Positions 1 through 5,961 of a DNA stretch of 9,253 bases are shown piece by piece (within the stretch, counting starts at the first letter, position 1; each line of letters starts with the position of its first letter). The stretch covers positions 1 through 9,253 of the forward strand of contig JAAZOI010000146.1 of assembly GCA_012797825.1 (NCBI GenBank), read 5' to 3'. This DNA is from Eubacteriaceae bacterium (GTDB taxonomy: Bacteria; Bacillota; Clostridia; Eubacteriales; UBA1433). Both the position numbers and the translations under genes were made by a program. The notes beneath the pieces are model-generated. The model was given only the letters and a program-made list of their open reading frames with translations. It did no database searches and was not told the origin of the DNA.

Positions 1-16
1 TATCAGCCCATTTCAT
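1..16 (-). CDS. Start of a small gene downstream of feoB, probable FeoB-associated small membrane protein (partial)
   Basis: Only the first five codons are inside the window, reading M-K-W-A-D from an ATG at 16-14, so no domain can be seen. The start is supported by a strong AGGAGG ribosome binding site (29-24) placed 7 nt upstream, which lies inside the last codons of feoB. In many Firmicutes feoAB is followed by a very short gene for a FeoB-associated, cysteine-rich single-pass membrane protein, and an opening with a Trp near the start followed by an acidic residue fits my memory of that family. The assignment is therefore from gene order, spacing and five residues only. It would be co-transcribed and translationally coupled with feoB. 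It could also be an unrelated gene. Confidence 0.5.
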
Positions 17-19
17 TTT

Positions 20-2011
20 TCAGCCTCCTATTATAAGTCTGCCAATATTGTATACAAAAAATGCGACAAGCCACGCCACAGCAGTCTGATATGTAATAGA
101 GGCCAGCGCATATTTCATACCCATTTCTCTTTTCATAGCCGCAAGGGATGCAACGCATGGCATATACAGCAGCGTAAAACATAAAAACGCAAATGCCGAA
201 AGAGGAGTAAACAAATCGCTTAAGCTCATATTGCCGCCTAGAAGTACGCCGAAAGTGCTTATAACGGCTTCTTTAGTTGACAGCCCCGTTATAAGCGCTG
301 TGGAGCTCTGCCAGTTGCCGAACCCTAACGGAGAAAATATCGGAGCGATTGCCGAGCCGATGTGGGCGAGTATGCTTTGCGAACTGTCGGATGTCATATT
401 AAATCTAAAATCAAAGCTTTGCAAATACCATATTATAAGCGAAGCTATAAAAATTACCGTAAAAGCTCTTGATATAAAATCTTTAGCTCTGTCCCATACA
501 TGCATTAAAATTGAACGTATCGACGGCAGCCTGTAAGAAGGAAGTTCCATTATAAAAGGAACGCTGTCCCCCTTAAATAAAGTCTTTTTCAAAATTAAAC
601 CTGATAATACTGCTATAATCATTCCAATGATATACAGGCTGATCATTACAACGGCTTGGTTATACGCGAAAAAAGCAGCAGTAAATACTCCGTAAATAGG
701 AAGTTTTGCCGAACATGACATAAACGGCGTAAGCATTATAGTCATTTTTCTGTCCCGGTCACCAAGAATTGTTCTGCTTGAAAGTATTGCCGGAACCGAA
801 CAACCGAACCCTATGAGCATCGGTACAAAAGAACGCCCGGACAGACCTATTTTACGCAGCAAATTGTCCATTACAAAAGCAACCCGAACCATATATCCGC
901 TGTCTTCAAGCAGTGAAAGAAAGAAAAATATGCATACAATTAACGGCAAAAAACCCAGTATGCTGCCTACGCCGGCAAATATGCCGTCAATTATAAGCGA
1001 ATGTATTGCGGGGCTTAAACCTATGTCTGTTAAAGCCGAATCGGTAATTATAGTTATTTTGCTGATTGAGATGTTTAATAATTTACTTAGCGCAGAGCCG
1101 ATTACGCCGAAACTGAGCATAAATATTACAGACATAATGAGCAAAAAAATGGGTATAGCGAGATACTTATGAGTAAGTATGCTGTCAATTTTTATGCTTC
1201 TTAAGTGTTCTTTATTTTCTTTATTTTTAAATACGGTTTTCTTGCATATTTTTTCTATAAAATCATAGCGCATATCCGCTATTGCCGCTTCCCTGTCAGT
1301 TGCAAGTTCATCTTCCATTTCAGTTACTATATGATTAAGTATTTCTTTTTCATTGTCTGAAAGTTTGAGACTAACCTCCATATGACTGTCGCCTTCAACA
1401 AGCCGAGTAGCTGCAAATCTGTTCGGAATATTTAGCGCGCAAGCGTGGTCTTCAATTAAGTGGGCAACAGAATGAATGGCTCTATGTACATACCCCTCGC
1501 AAAAATCAAGTTTTTTAGGGCGGACATTATCTCTTGCCGTTTCTACCGCTTTTTGTATAAGATAATCAATCCCTTGATTTTTACTGGCGGATATCGGAAG
1601 AACCGGTATTCCTAAAAGCTGCTCTAGTTTGGTTATATCAATATAGCTCTCGTTTGAGCTGACAGAATCCATCATGTTAAGTGCGATAACCATCGGGATA
1701 TTTAACTCCATTAACTGCAGCGACAAATATAAGTTTCTTTCAATATTTGTTGCGTCAACTATATTTATAATGGCATCAGGCTTTTCGTTTATTAAAAAAT
1801 CCCTGGTCAGCATTTCTTCAGAAGTATATGCCGATAATGAATAAATCCCCGGCAGGTCAACGATATGCGCATCTTTATTTTTTCTTATTGTGCCTTCTTT
1901 TTTTTCAACGGTCAGTCCCGGGAAATTGCCTACATGCTGATTGCTTCCGGTCAACTGATTAAACAGCGTTGTTTTCCCGGAATTCTGGTTGCCTATAAGA
2001 GCGAAGATCAT
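20..2011 (-). CDS. feoB: Ferrous iron transport protein B (FeoB)
   Basis: FeoB is the cytoplasmic-membrane Fe(II) uptake protein, with an N-terminal G-protein domain tethered to a polytopic membrane domain. Its 663 aa is a normal full length. G-domain motifs are all visible: G1 GNQNSGKT (7-14; the usual Pro at position 9 is Gln), G2 with Thr34 in the NFPGLTVEKKEG stretch (29-40), G3 DLPG (52-55), G4 NMMD (112-115) and G5 SAS (141-143). A helical linker covers about 165-270. The membrane part starts near 282 and carries both Gate motifs: GFGCSVPAIL (401-410) and PFMSCSAKLPIY (429-440), with the conserved cysteines 404 and 433. The conserved MPCVASLAAMKREMG segment is at 617-631. The ATG overlaps the feoA stop (ATGA), with a GAGGAGG ribosome binding site 7 nt upstream inside feoA, so the two are translationally coupled. 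Confidence 0.97.
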   Translation of the reverse strand: MIFALIGNQNSGKTTLFNQLTGSNQHVGNFPGLTVEKKEGTIRKNKDAHIVDLPGIYSLSAYTSEEMLTRDFLINEKPDAIINIVDATNIERNLYLSLQLMELNIPMVIALNMMDSVSSNESYIDITKLEQLLGIPVLPISASKNQGIDYLIQKAVETARDNVRPKKLDFCEGYVHRAIHSVAHLIEDHACALNIPNRFAATRLVEGDSHMEVSLKLSDNEKEILNHIVTEMEDELATDREAAIADMRYDFIEKICKKTVFKNKENKEHLRSIKIDSILTHKYLAIPIFLLIMSVIFMLSFGVIGSALSKLLNISISKITIITDSALTDIGLSPAIHSLIIDGIFAGVGSILGFLPLIVCIFFFLSLLEDSGYMVRVAFVMDNLLRKIGLSGRSFVPMLIGFGCSVPAILSSRTILGDRDRKMTIMLTPFMSCSAKLPIYGVFTAAFFAYNQAVVMISLYIIGMIIAVLSGLILKKTLFKGDSVPFIMELPSYRLPSIRSILMHVWDRAKDFISRAFTVIFIASLIIWYLQSFDFRFNMTSDSSQSILAHIGSAIAPIFSPLGFGNWQSSTALITGLSTKEAVISTFGVLLGGNMSLSDLFTPLSAFAFLCFTLLYMPCVASLAAMKREMGMKYALASITYQTAVAWLVAFFVYNIGRLIIGG
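24..29 (-). promoter_or_regulatory. Shine-Dalgarno site for the gene after feoB
   Basis: Minus-strand AGGAGG lies within the final Gly-Gly codons of feoB, 7 nt before the ATG at 16. It is the main evidence that another gene begins at the window edge. Confidence 0.6.
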
Positions 2012-2247
2012 ATTAATTCCTCCTCAAGCTGAGCGACCTCAATATTTTTTGCGTCATCTTTCCTTATTGTAAGCTCATATCCTCTAAGGTATAATTCTAT
2101 AGGATCGCCCATCGGCGCTACTTTTCTTACCATAACCTGTGTTTTCGGCGTAAGCCCCATATCTAAAAGCCTGCGCCTTAATGCTCCACATCCGCCTACT
2201 TTTACAATTTTACAGCTTTGCCCGATATTTACTTTATCTAAAGTCAT
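2008..2247 (-). CDS. feoA: Ferrous iron transport protein A (FeoA)
   Basis: FeoA is a small cytoplasmic SH3-like protein that works with FeoB in Fe(II) uptake, probably by contacting the FeoB G domain or membrane part. At 79 aa it has the usual stand-alone length. The family signature is clear: an LRRRLLDMGLTP segment around residues 23-34, then the beta-rich VMVRKVAPMGDPIELYLRGYELTIRKDDAKNI region (about 38-69). It is first in the feoAB operon, overlapping feoB by 4 nt. A GAGG ribosome binding site lies 9 nt before the ATG. Upstream are a consensus-like promoter and two identical-arm inverted repeats, one at the -10 and one between the transcription start and the start codon, so metal-dependent repression is likely. 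Confidence 0.95.
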   Translation of the reverse strand: MTLDKVNIGQSCKIVKVGGCGALRRRLLDMGLTPKTQVMVRKVAPMGDPIELYLRGYELTIRKDDAKNIEVAQLEEELI

Positions 2248-2262
2248 AATTAATTACCTCGT

Positions 2263-2282
2263 ATGTTAGATATGGCTAACAT
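2263..2282. promoter_or_regulatory. Inverted repeat A, candidate metalloregulator operator (leader of feoA)
   Basis: A 20-bp palindrome with arms ATGTTAG and CTAACAT (7 bp each, 6-bp centre). It lies in the transcribed leader of feoA, 15 bp upstream of the feoA ATG and downstream of its predicted start site, where a bound repressor could block elongation. The TTAG/CTAA core recalls DtxR/IdeR-type sites, but the match is only partial. It shares its outer six bases and length with repeat B, with centres 39 bp apart. Confidence 0.65.
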
Positions 2283-2301
2283 TTCATTAAAAAAAATTTA
2301 A

Positions 2302-2321
2302 ATGTTAACTTCATATAACAT
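2302..2321. promoter_or_regulatory. Inverted repeat B, candidate metalloregulator operator (feoA promoter)
   Basis: A second 20-bp palindrome with arms ATGTTA and TAACAT around 8 bp. It has the same outer arms and the same spacing as repeat A. It overlaps the last bases of the feoA -10 and covers the predicted start site, so binding would directly block the promoter. Likely ligand: the DtxR-type protein encoded divergently at 2379. Confidence 0.65.
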
Positions 2322-2348
2322 TTTAAATTAAATTTTATATTTTGTCAA
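2320..2348 (-). promoter_or_regulatory. Promoter of the feoAB operon
   Basis: On the minus strand TTGACA (2348-2343) is followed after exactly 17 nt by TAAAAT (2325-2320), one mismatch from TATAAT. Transcription would begin near 2313, leaving a leader of about 65 nt before feoA. The -10 touches the outer inverted repeat (2302-2321). Confidence 0.75.
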
Positions 2349-2354
2349 TATTTA

Positions 2355-2363
2355 TGATATAAT
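2355..2363 (+). promoter_or_regulatory. Extended -10 promoter for the metalloregulator gene
   Basis: The plus strand has TG (2355-2356), one base, then a perfect TATAAT (2358-2363). No good -35 is visible 17 nt upstream, as expected for an extended -10 promoter. Transcription would start near 2370, giving a leader of only about 9 nt in which the weak GGTGAT site (2370-2375) would sit almost at the 5' end. It lies back to back with the feoA -35 (2343-2348). Confidence 0.6.
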
Positions 2364-2378
2364 TTTTTTGGTGATATT

Positions 2379-2756
2379 ATGAGTACATTCAGTCCTTCAA
2401 GCCAGGATTATCTTGAAGCAATTTTGGAATTGTCAAATAAAGAAAATGAAATACGTTCTATCGATATTGCGCAGATTATGAATGTATCGCGCGCGAGCGT
2501 TAACAAAGCAGTCGGCGTACTTAAAAATCTGGGGTATATAACACAAGAAAGATATTCTTCAATTGTACTTACACCTTCAGGAATGCAGGCGGCTTTAGCT
2601 GTGCGCGAAAGGCATGATACTTTAAAATATTTTCTTACTAATGTATTGAATGTATCGGAAATAACTTCGGAAGCAGACGCTTGCAAAATGGAACATTCAA
2701 TCAGCTCAGAAACATTTGAAAAGCTGAAAATATTTTTAAAAAACAGCAATAAATAA
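2379..2756 (+). CDS. DtxR/MntR-family metal-dependent transcriptional regulator, short form
   Basis: A 125-aa metalloregulator with an N-terminal winged helix (about 5-68; recognition region around 36-52, wing about 55-65) and a DtxR-type dimerisation and metal-binding domain (about 69-122). It lacks the C-terminal SH3-like domain of full DtxR/IdeR, so it resembles MntR in size. By alignment from memory, the candidate metal ligands are Asp10, Glu13, His79, Cys102, Glu105 and His106. Asp10/Glu13 match the Mn-type MntR pair (Asp8/Glu11), while Cys102/Glu105/His106 match DtxR residues of the same numbers. It is divergent from feoAB and next to two palindromes, so its likely job is Fe(II)- or Mn(II)-dependent repression of feo. 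Actual metal specificity cannot be read from sequence. Confidence 0.88.
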   Translation: MSTFSPSSQDYLEAILELSNKENEIRSIDIAQIMNVSRASVNKAVGVLKNLGYITQERYSSIVLTPSGMQAALAVRERHDTLKYFLTNVLNVSEITSEADACKMEHSISSETFEKLKIFLKNSNK

Positions 2757-2779
2757 TTATATATACGGAGTGATTTAAT

Positions 2780-3091
2780 ATGGATTTAGCTGTCTGGATT
2801 GCGATTTATCTGCCTTTATTTATTTTGTTTGTAATAATACTGCCGCAGCAATACGCAATTAATATAAATAAAAATATAATTTCAAAACATAGAAAAAAGG
2901 AAGGTAATAAAATGACAAACGAAATAATAAAAAAATATATCGGTAAAAATGTAAGATTATCAACCGGTTCATACGGAGTAAATGTAGAAGGCACAATAAC
3001 TGAAATAAATGAAAACTGGATTGAAATAAAAACTAAAAAAGGAACCGAACTTATAAACAGCGAATATCTGCAGAATATTAAAATATTATAA
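2780..3091 (+). CDS. Small membrane-anchored protein with C-terminal DUF6897-like domain
   Basis: A 103-aa protein of unknown function. Residues 4-22 form one hydrophobic helix ending in LPQQ, followed by a short linker with a basic patch (about 35-44) and then a compact beta-rich domain (about 46-103) with the pattern YIGKNVRLSTG, then GTITEINENWIEIKTKKGTE and LINSEYLQNI. That C-terminal part resembles the small Sm/SH3-like DUF6897 proteins of Firmicutes, from memory and unconfirmed. A GGAG site (2767-2770) lies 9 nt before the ATG. The gene follows the metalloregulator by 23 bp and ends in the shared terminator, so the two form an operon. A second in-frame ATG at 2912 (Met45), just before the domain, has its own strong ribosome binding site, so a 59-aa soluble form is possible. 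Confidence 0.75.
   Translation: MDLAVWIAIYLPLFILFVIILPQQYAININKNIISKHRKKEGNKMTNEIIKKYIGKNVRLSTGSYGVNVEGTITEINENWIEIKTKKGTELINSEYLQNIKIL
2898..2904 (+). promoter_or_regulatory. Possible internal ribosome binding site for an alternative start at 2912
   Basis: AGGAAGG is 7 nt upstream of the in-frame ATG at 2912-2914. It is as good as or better than the site in front of the annotated start at 2780. It may instead reflect Lys/Glu/Gly codons in an AT-rich genome. Confidence 0.4.
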
Positions 3092-3117
3092 AAGAGCCTT
3101 ATAAAGGCTCTTTTATA
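3087..3117. terminator. Bidirectional intrinsic terminator between convergent genes
   Basis: A perfect 14-bp stem (3087-3100 with 3104-3117) around a 3-nt ATA loop, with a GAGCC/GGCTC core flanked by A and T runs on both sides. It overlaps the stop codon of the small membrane protein gene (3089-3091) and directly abuts the tyrS stop codon (3118-3120), so it can serve both transcripts. Confidence 0.9.
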
Positions 3118-4350
3118 TTAATATTTAATTGTAACCTTATGATATATCTTTTTGCCTTTTTTAATAATCAGTTTGCCTTCATCGAAATTATCAAGAGATA
3201 TTATAACACCCACACTTTCAATCTTATCGCCGTTTACAGCAACCCCTCCCTGGTCTATCAAACGTTTCGCATCACTTTTACTTGAAGCAAGGTTAGCTTC
3301 TATCAAAATGCTTATAATATCCATGCCTTTTTCAACTTTATCAAAAGCTATTTCAGTTGTAGGCATGCCGGCATCGTCAGCGCCCTGCCCGAATAGAGCT
3401 TCAGCCGCAGACTGAGAGGCTTTGGCTTCTTCTTCTCCGTGTATAATATTTGTGACTTCATAAGCGAGAACTTTTTTTGCTTCATTTATCTCGCTTCCTT
3501 TAAGGGCTGCAAGACGGTTTACTTCTTCCATCGGTAAAAAAGTGAGTAATTTTAAGCAATTTTCAACATCGTCATCCCCTACGTTTCTCCAATATTGATA
3601 GAATTCATAGGGGGACGTTTTTTCTTTGTCAAGCCACAACGCGCCTTTTTCCGTTTTCCCCATCTTTTTGCCTTCACTGTTTACAAGAAGATTAAAAGTC
3701 ATACCATACGCTGAGCCCGAGCATTTTCTTCTTATAAGGTCAACGCCTCCAAGAATGTTATTCCACTGGTCATTTCCACCGAATTGCATTGTGCATCCGT
3801 AGTTTTTATATAACATTAAAAAGTCGTATGACTGCATTATCATATAATTGAATTCAAGGAATGAAAGTCCATTTTCAAGCCTGTTTTTATAGCATTCGGC
3901 TGTAAGCATTTTGTTTACCGAAAAACAAGAACCTATATCACGCAGAAATTCAATATAATTTAAAGGAAGCAGCCAATCGGCATTGTTTACCATTATCGCC
4001 TTGTCATCAGAAAAATCCAGGAACTTCTTAAAAACTTCTTTGAACTTTTCCCCGTTTGCCTGAATTTGCTCAAGGGACATCATTTTGCGCATATCGGTCC
4101 TGCCAGAGGGGTCTCCTACCATAGTTGTTCCGCCGCCTATTAATGCAATCGGCCTGTGCCCGTAACGCTGCATATAAGCCATAACCATAATTTGTATGAA
4201 ATGACCTACATGAAGGCTGTCCGCTGTCGGGTCAAAACCTATATAAAATGTTACCTTTTCCTCTTTTAACAGCTGTTTAATTTCTTCCTCGTGCGTAAGT
4301 TGTCCAATAAAACCTCTTTGCTGTAATACATCAAAAACACTTTCCTGCAT
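3118..4350 (-). CDS. tyrS: Tyrosyl-tRNA synthetase (TyrRS)
   Basis: A class I aminoacyl-tRNA synthetase that charges tRNA-Tyr in the cytoplasm. It is 410 aa, the usual bacterial length. The HIGH motif appears as HVGH (47-50) after the tyrosine-binding segment YIGFDPTADSL (36-46), and the KMSKS motif as KMGKT (229-233). Other family landmarks are GDPSGR (79-84), QSYDF (173-177) and QFGGNDQW (189-196), which bind tyrosine and AMP. A C-terminal S4-type RNA-binding domain spans about 343-405. A GAGAGG ribosome binding site lies 10 nt before the ATG, with a nearer AGG at 5 nt. It is a single-gene unit controlled by a T-box leader and ended by a bidirectional hairpin. Confidence 0.98.
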   Translation of the reverse strand: MQESVFDVLQQRGFIGQLTHEEEIKQLLKEEKVTFYIGFDPTADSLHVGHFIQIMVMAYMQRYGHRPIALIGGGTTMVGDPSGRTDMRKMMSLEQIQANGEKFKEVFKKFLDFSDDKAIMVNNADWLLPLNYIEFLRDIGSCFSVNKMLTAECYKNRLENGLSFLEFNYMIMQSYDFLMLYKNYGCTMQFGGNDQWNNILGGVDLIRRKCSGSAYGMTFNLLVNSEGKKMGKTEKGALWLDKEKTSPYEFYQYWRNVGDDDVENCLKLLTFLPMEEVNRLAALKGSEINEAKKVLAYEVTNIIHGEEEAKASQSAAEALFGQGADDAGMPTTEIAFDKVEKGMDIISILIEANLASSKSDAKRLIDQGGVAVNGDKIESVGVIISLDNFDEGKLIIKKGKKIYHKVTIKY

Positions 4351-4377
4351 ATTTACCTAACCTCTCTTTTTTGTAAT

Positions 4378-4402
4378 AAAAAAGTCCCTTATGCAAAGGG
4401 AC
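4378..4402 (-). terminator. T-box regulated intrinsic terminator of tyrS
   Basis: GTCCCTT (4402-4396), loop TGCAT, AAGGGAC (4390-4384), then six T residues on the transcript strand. It is mutually exclusive with the antiterminator formed around the T-box core and lies about 27 nt before the tyrS start. Confidence 0.95.
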
Positions 4403-4568
4403 GAAATTTCCGCGGTACCACCCAATTTGGCTAATTGTATTAGCCCTCTTATAAAAACCCGCTCATAAGCCGTAATTCGCAGATTCAGCGTAAAATGTCT
4501 CTCACCAACCGACATCTCTCTATATTACTGCTAAACCGCTACTAATCTCATTCATTGCGATAATCTAT
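4378..4568 (-). ncRNA. Tyrosine T-box riboswitch leader of tyrS
   Basis: The leader senses uncharged tRNA-Tyr and controls tyrS by antitermination. In transcript order, Stem I carries a distal loop with GGUUGGUGAGA, closed by GAUGUC and GACAU, and the likely specifier loop GAAUUACG, whose UAC (4474-4472) is a tyrosine codon, right after the GCAG/CUGC helix. A perfect Stem III hairpin follows (GGCTAAT, ACA loop, ATTAGCC; 4445-4429). The T-box core GGGTGGTACCGCGG is at 4423-4410, and its UGGU (4420-4417) can pair with an ACCA end, as expected for tRNA-Tyr with discriminator A. AAATT/AATTT arms around it would complete the antiterminator. The competing terminator is at 4402-4378. The 5' end is estimated from the promoter. 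Confidence 0.95.
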
Positions 4569-4574
4569 TATGAG

Positions 4575-4603
4575 AGTATATACAAAAACATTTTATTTGT
4601 CAA
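4575..4603 (-). promoter_or_regulatory. Promoter of the tyrS T-box transcript
   Basis: On the minus strand a perfect TTGACA (4603-4598), a 17-nt spacer and TATACT (4580-4575) form a near-consensus sigma-A promoter. Transcription would start near 4568, about 218 nt before the tyrS ATG. Confidence 0.88.
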
Positions 4604-4692
4604 TAATATCAATAAATTCAAAATTTATTCGAATATTATTTTTTAAAAGGGTATTATAAATATTGCATGGTAATATATTTATTTTGTGTTAC

Positions 4693-4698
4693 TATTAT
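4693..4698 (+). promoter_or_regulatory. Candidate -10 element for the protease operon
   Basis: TATTAT (one mismatch from consensus) lies 35 bp upstream of the protease start codon. No convincing -35 is seen 16-18 nt upstream, and other AT-rich hexamers nearby are possible. The rest of 4604-4733 holds no gene or clear structure that I can see. Confidence 0.3.
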
Positions 4699-4733
4699 AT
4701 AGACATTTAAATTTATTCATAGGGAGATAAATT

Positions 4734-5951
4734 ATGGATGAACATAAAAGATTAAGCAAACGCGCTTTAATAATCATAGTCGTTGCAATAGTTCTTTTAA
4801 CCAATTTTTTAACATATACGCTTATAACCACGTTCGGCATAAGCTTCGGAGGGAAAAGCGTTATTGTAGTAAATGATTCGTATACCGCAAAGAAAGTCGA
4901 TAAGCTTTTATATTTATATAAAGAATTAAATGATAACTACCTTCAGCCTTTAGACAAAGACAATCTTTGGGAAAGCGCATATAAAGGCTTGTTTGAAGGA
5001 GCCGACGACCAATATACCGTGTATATGGATAAGGCAACTTATGATGAATACAAGCAGGAAGTTACCGGCAAATACGCGGGAATTGGAGTAAGAATAGTTC
5101 AGGGGGAAGATAAACTTGTAACTGTTATAGGCGTATTTAAGGATTCTCCGGCTGAAAAAGCGGGGATGCAAGTCGGTGATAAAATAATAGCCATTGATGA
5201 TAAAGACGCCACATCTATAAGTGTTGATCAGGCTGCATCGTACATGCGCGGAGATGCTGGCACTACGGTTGCCGTAACTGTTTTAAGAGGAACAAAACAA
5301 GTGCCAATGACACTTACCCGGGCTGAATTAAATGTAGAAAGCGTAACTGGTGAAATTCTTGATAATAATATCGGCTATATAAACATTTCAGAATTTTCAT
5401 CAAACGTATCAAGCCAGTTTAACAGTGTACTCAACGGGCAGCTTAAAAAAGGAATAACTTCTTTAATAATTGATTTAAGAAATAATCCGGGCGGAGATGT
5501 CGGTGAAACTCTTGCGATAGCGGACAGAATCCTACCCAGCGCTTTGATTATATATACACAGGACAGAATGGGCAAAAAACAGGAATATAGGTCAACTGCA
5601 ACCCAATCGCTTAATATTCCCGTTGTTGTGCTTATAAATGAATATTCAGCTTCGGCATCCGAGATTTTAGCGGCTGCGTTAAAAGATAATAACGCCGCTA
5701 CGTTAATAGGGACGACATCTTACGGGAAAGGCATAATACAATCGCTTCAGGGCATGAGCGACGGCAGCGGATATAAGATAACAATAGAACAATATTTCTC
5801 GCCCAACGGCGATACAATACACAAAGTAGGCGTAACGCCTAATATGGTTGTAGAGCTTCCAAAGAATGTGACTTATAAATACGGGAAAATCACACAGGGG
5901 CAGGATACACAGCTTAACTCCGCCATTAATTACCTTAAAACTAAAAAATAA
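4734..5951 (+). CDS. S41-family carboxyl-terminal processing peptidase (CtpA/CtpB type)
   Basis: A membrane-anchored serine protease that cleaves substrates near their C termini outside the cytoplasm. It is 405 aa, slightly short for the family but complete. After a basic start, one hydrophobic helix (about 11-33) acts as signal anchor. An N-terminal helical region (about 50-110) precedes a PDZ domain (about 113-196, with GIGV at 116-119 and SPAEKAGMQVGDKI at 138-151). The protease core has LIIDLRNNPGG (244-254). The Ser-Lys-Gln catalytic set is Ser307 in EYSASASE, Lys332 in SYGKG and Gln336, with the 25- and 4-residue spacing seen in CtpB and Tsp. No C-terminal peptidoglycan-binding domain is present. 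AGGGAG lies 7 nt before the ATG. It is the first gene of a three-gene operon. In spore formers such enzymes can process signalling proteins, but the substrate here is unknown. Confidence 0.95.
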   Translation: MDEHKRLSKRALIIIVVAIVLLTNFLTYTLITTFGISFGGKSVIVVNDSYTAKKVDKLLYLYKELNDNYLQPLDKDNLWESAYKGLFEGADDQYTVYMDKATYDEYKQEVTGKYAGIGVRIVQGEDKLVTVIGVFKDSPAEKAGMQVGDKIIAIDDKDATSISVDQAASYMRGDAGTTVAVTVLRGTKQVPMTLTRAELNVESVTGEILDNNIGYINISEFSSNVSSQFNSVLNGQLKKGITSLIIDLRNNPGGDVGETLAIADRILPSALIIYTQDRMGKKQEYRSTATQSLNIPVVVLINEYSASASEILAAALKDNNAATLIGTTSYGKGIIQSLQGMSDGSGYKITIEQYFSPNGDTIHKVGVTPNMVVELPKNVTYKYGKITQGQDTQLNSAINYLKTKK

Positions 5952-5961
5952 CGGATGATAT

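Noticed and set aside
813..1172. Open frame on the plus strand inside feoB.
   Set aside because: It is antisense to a well-conserved membrane domain, has no ribosome binding site and no recognisable protein pattern.
2283..2362. Very AT-rich stretch considered as a possible replication origin or unwinding element.
   Set aside because: It is fully explained by divergent promoters and operators. There are no DnaA-box clusters and no replication gene nearby.
2408..2749. Minus-strand open frame across the metalloregulator.
   Set aside because: It mirrors the DtxR-family gene, whose conserved metal ligands show that the plus strand is the coding one.
4546..4575. Inverted repeat with TCTCAT and ATGAGA arms near the tyrS transcription start.
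   Set aside because: One arm overlaps the -10 element and the other lies in Stem I of the T-box. The 6-bp arms are easily chance, so I do not call an operator.
4604..4692. AT-rich spacer upstream of the protease gene examined for a small gene or RNA.
   Set aside because: No ribosome binding site with an ORF, and no stable hairpin with a T-tract, is visible beyond the tyrS promoter elements.
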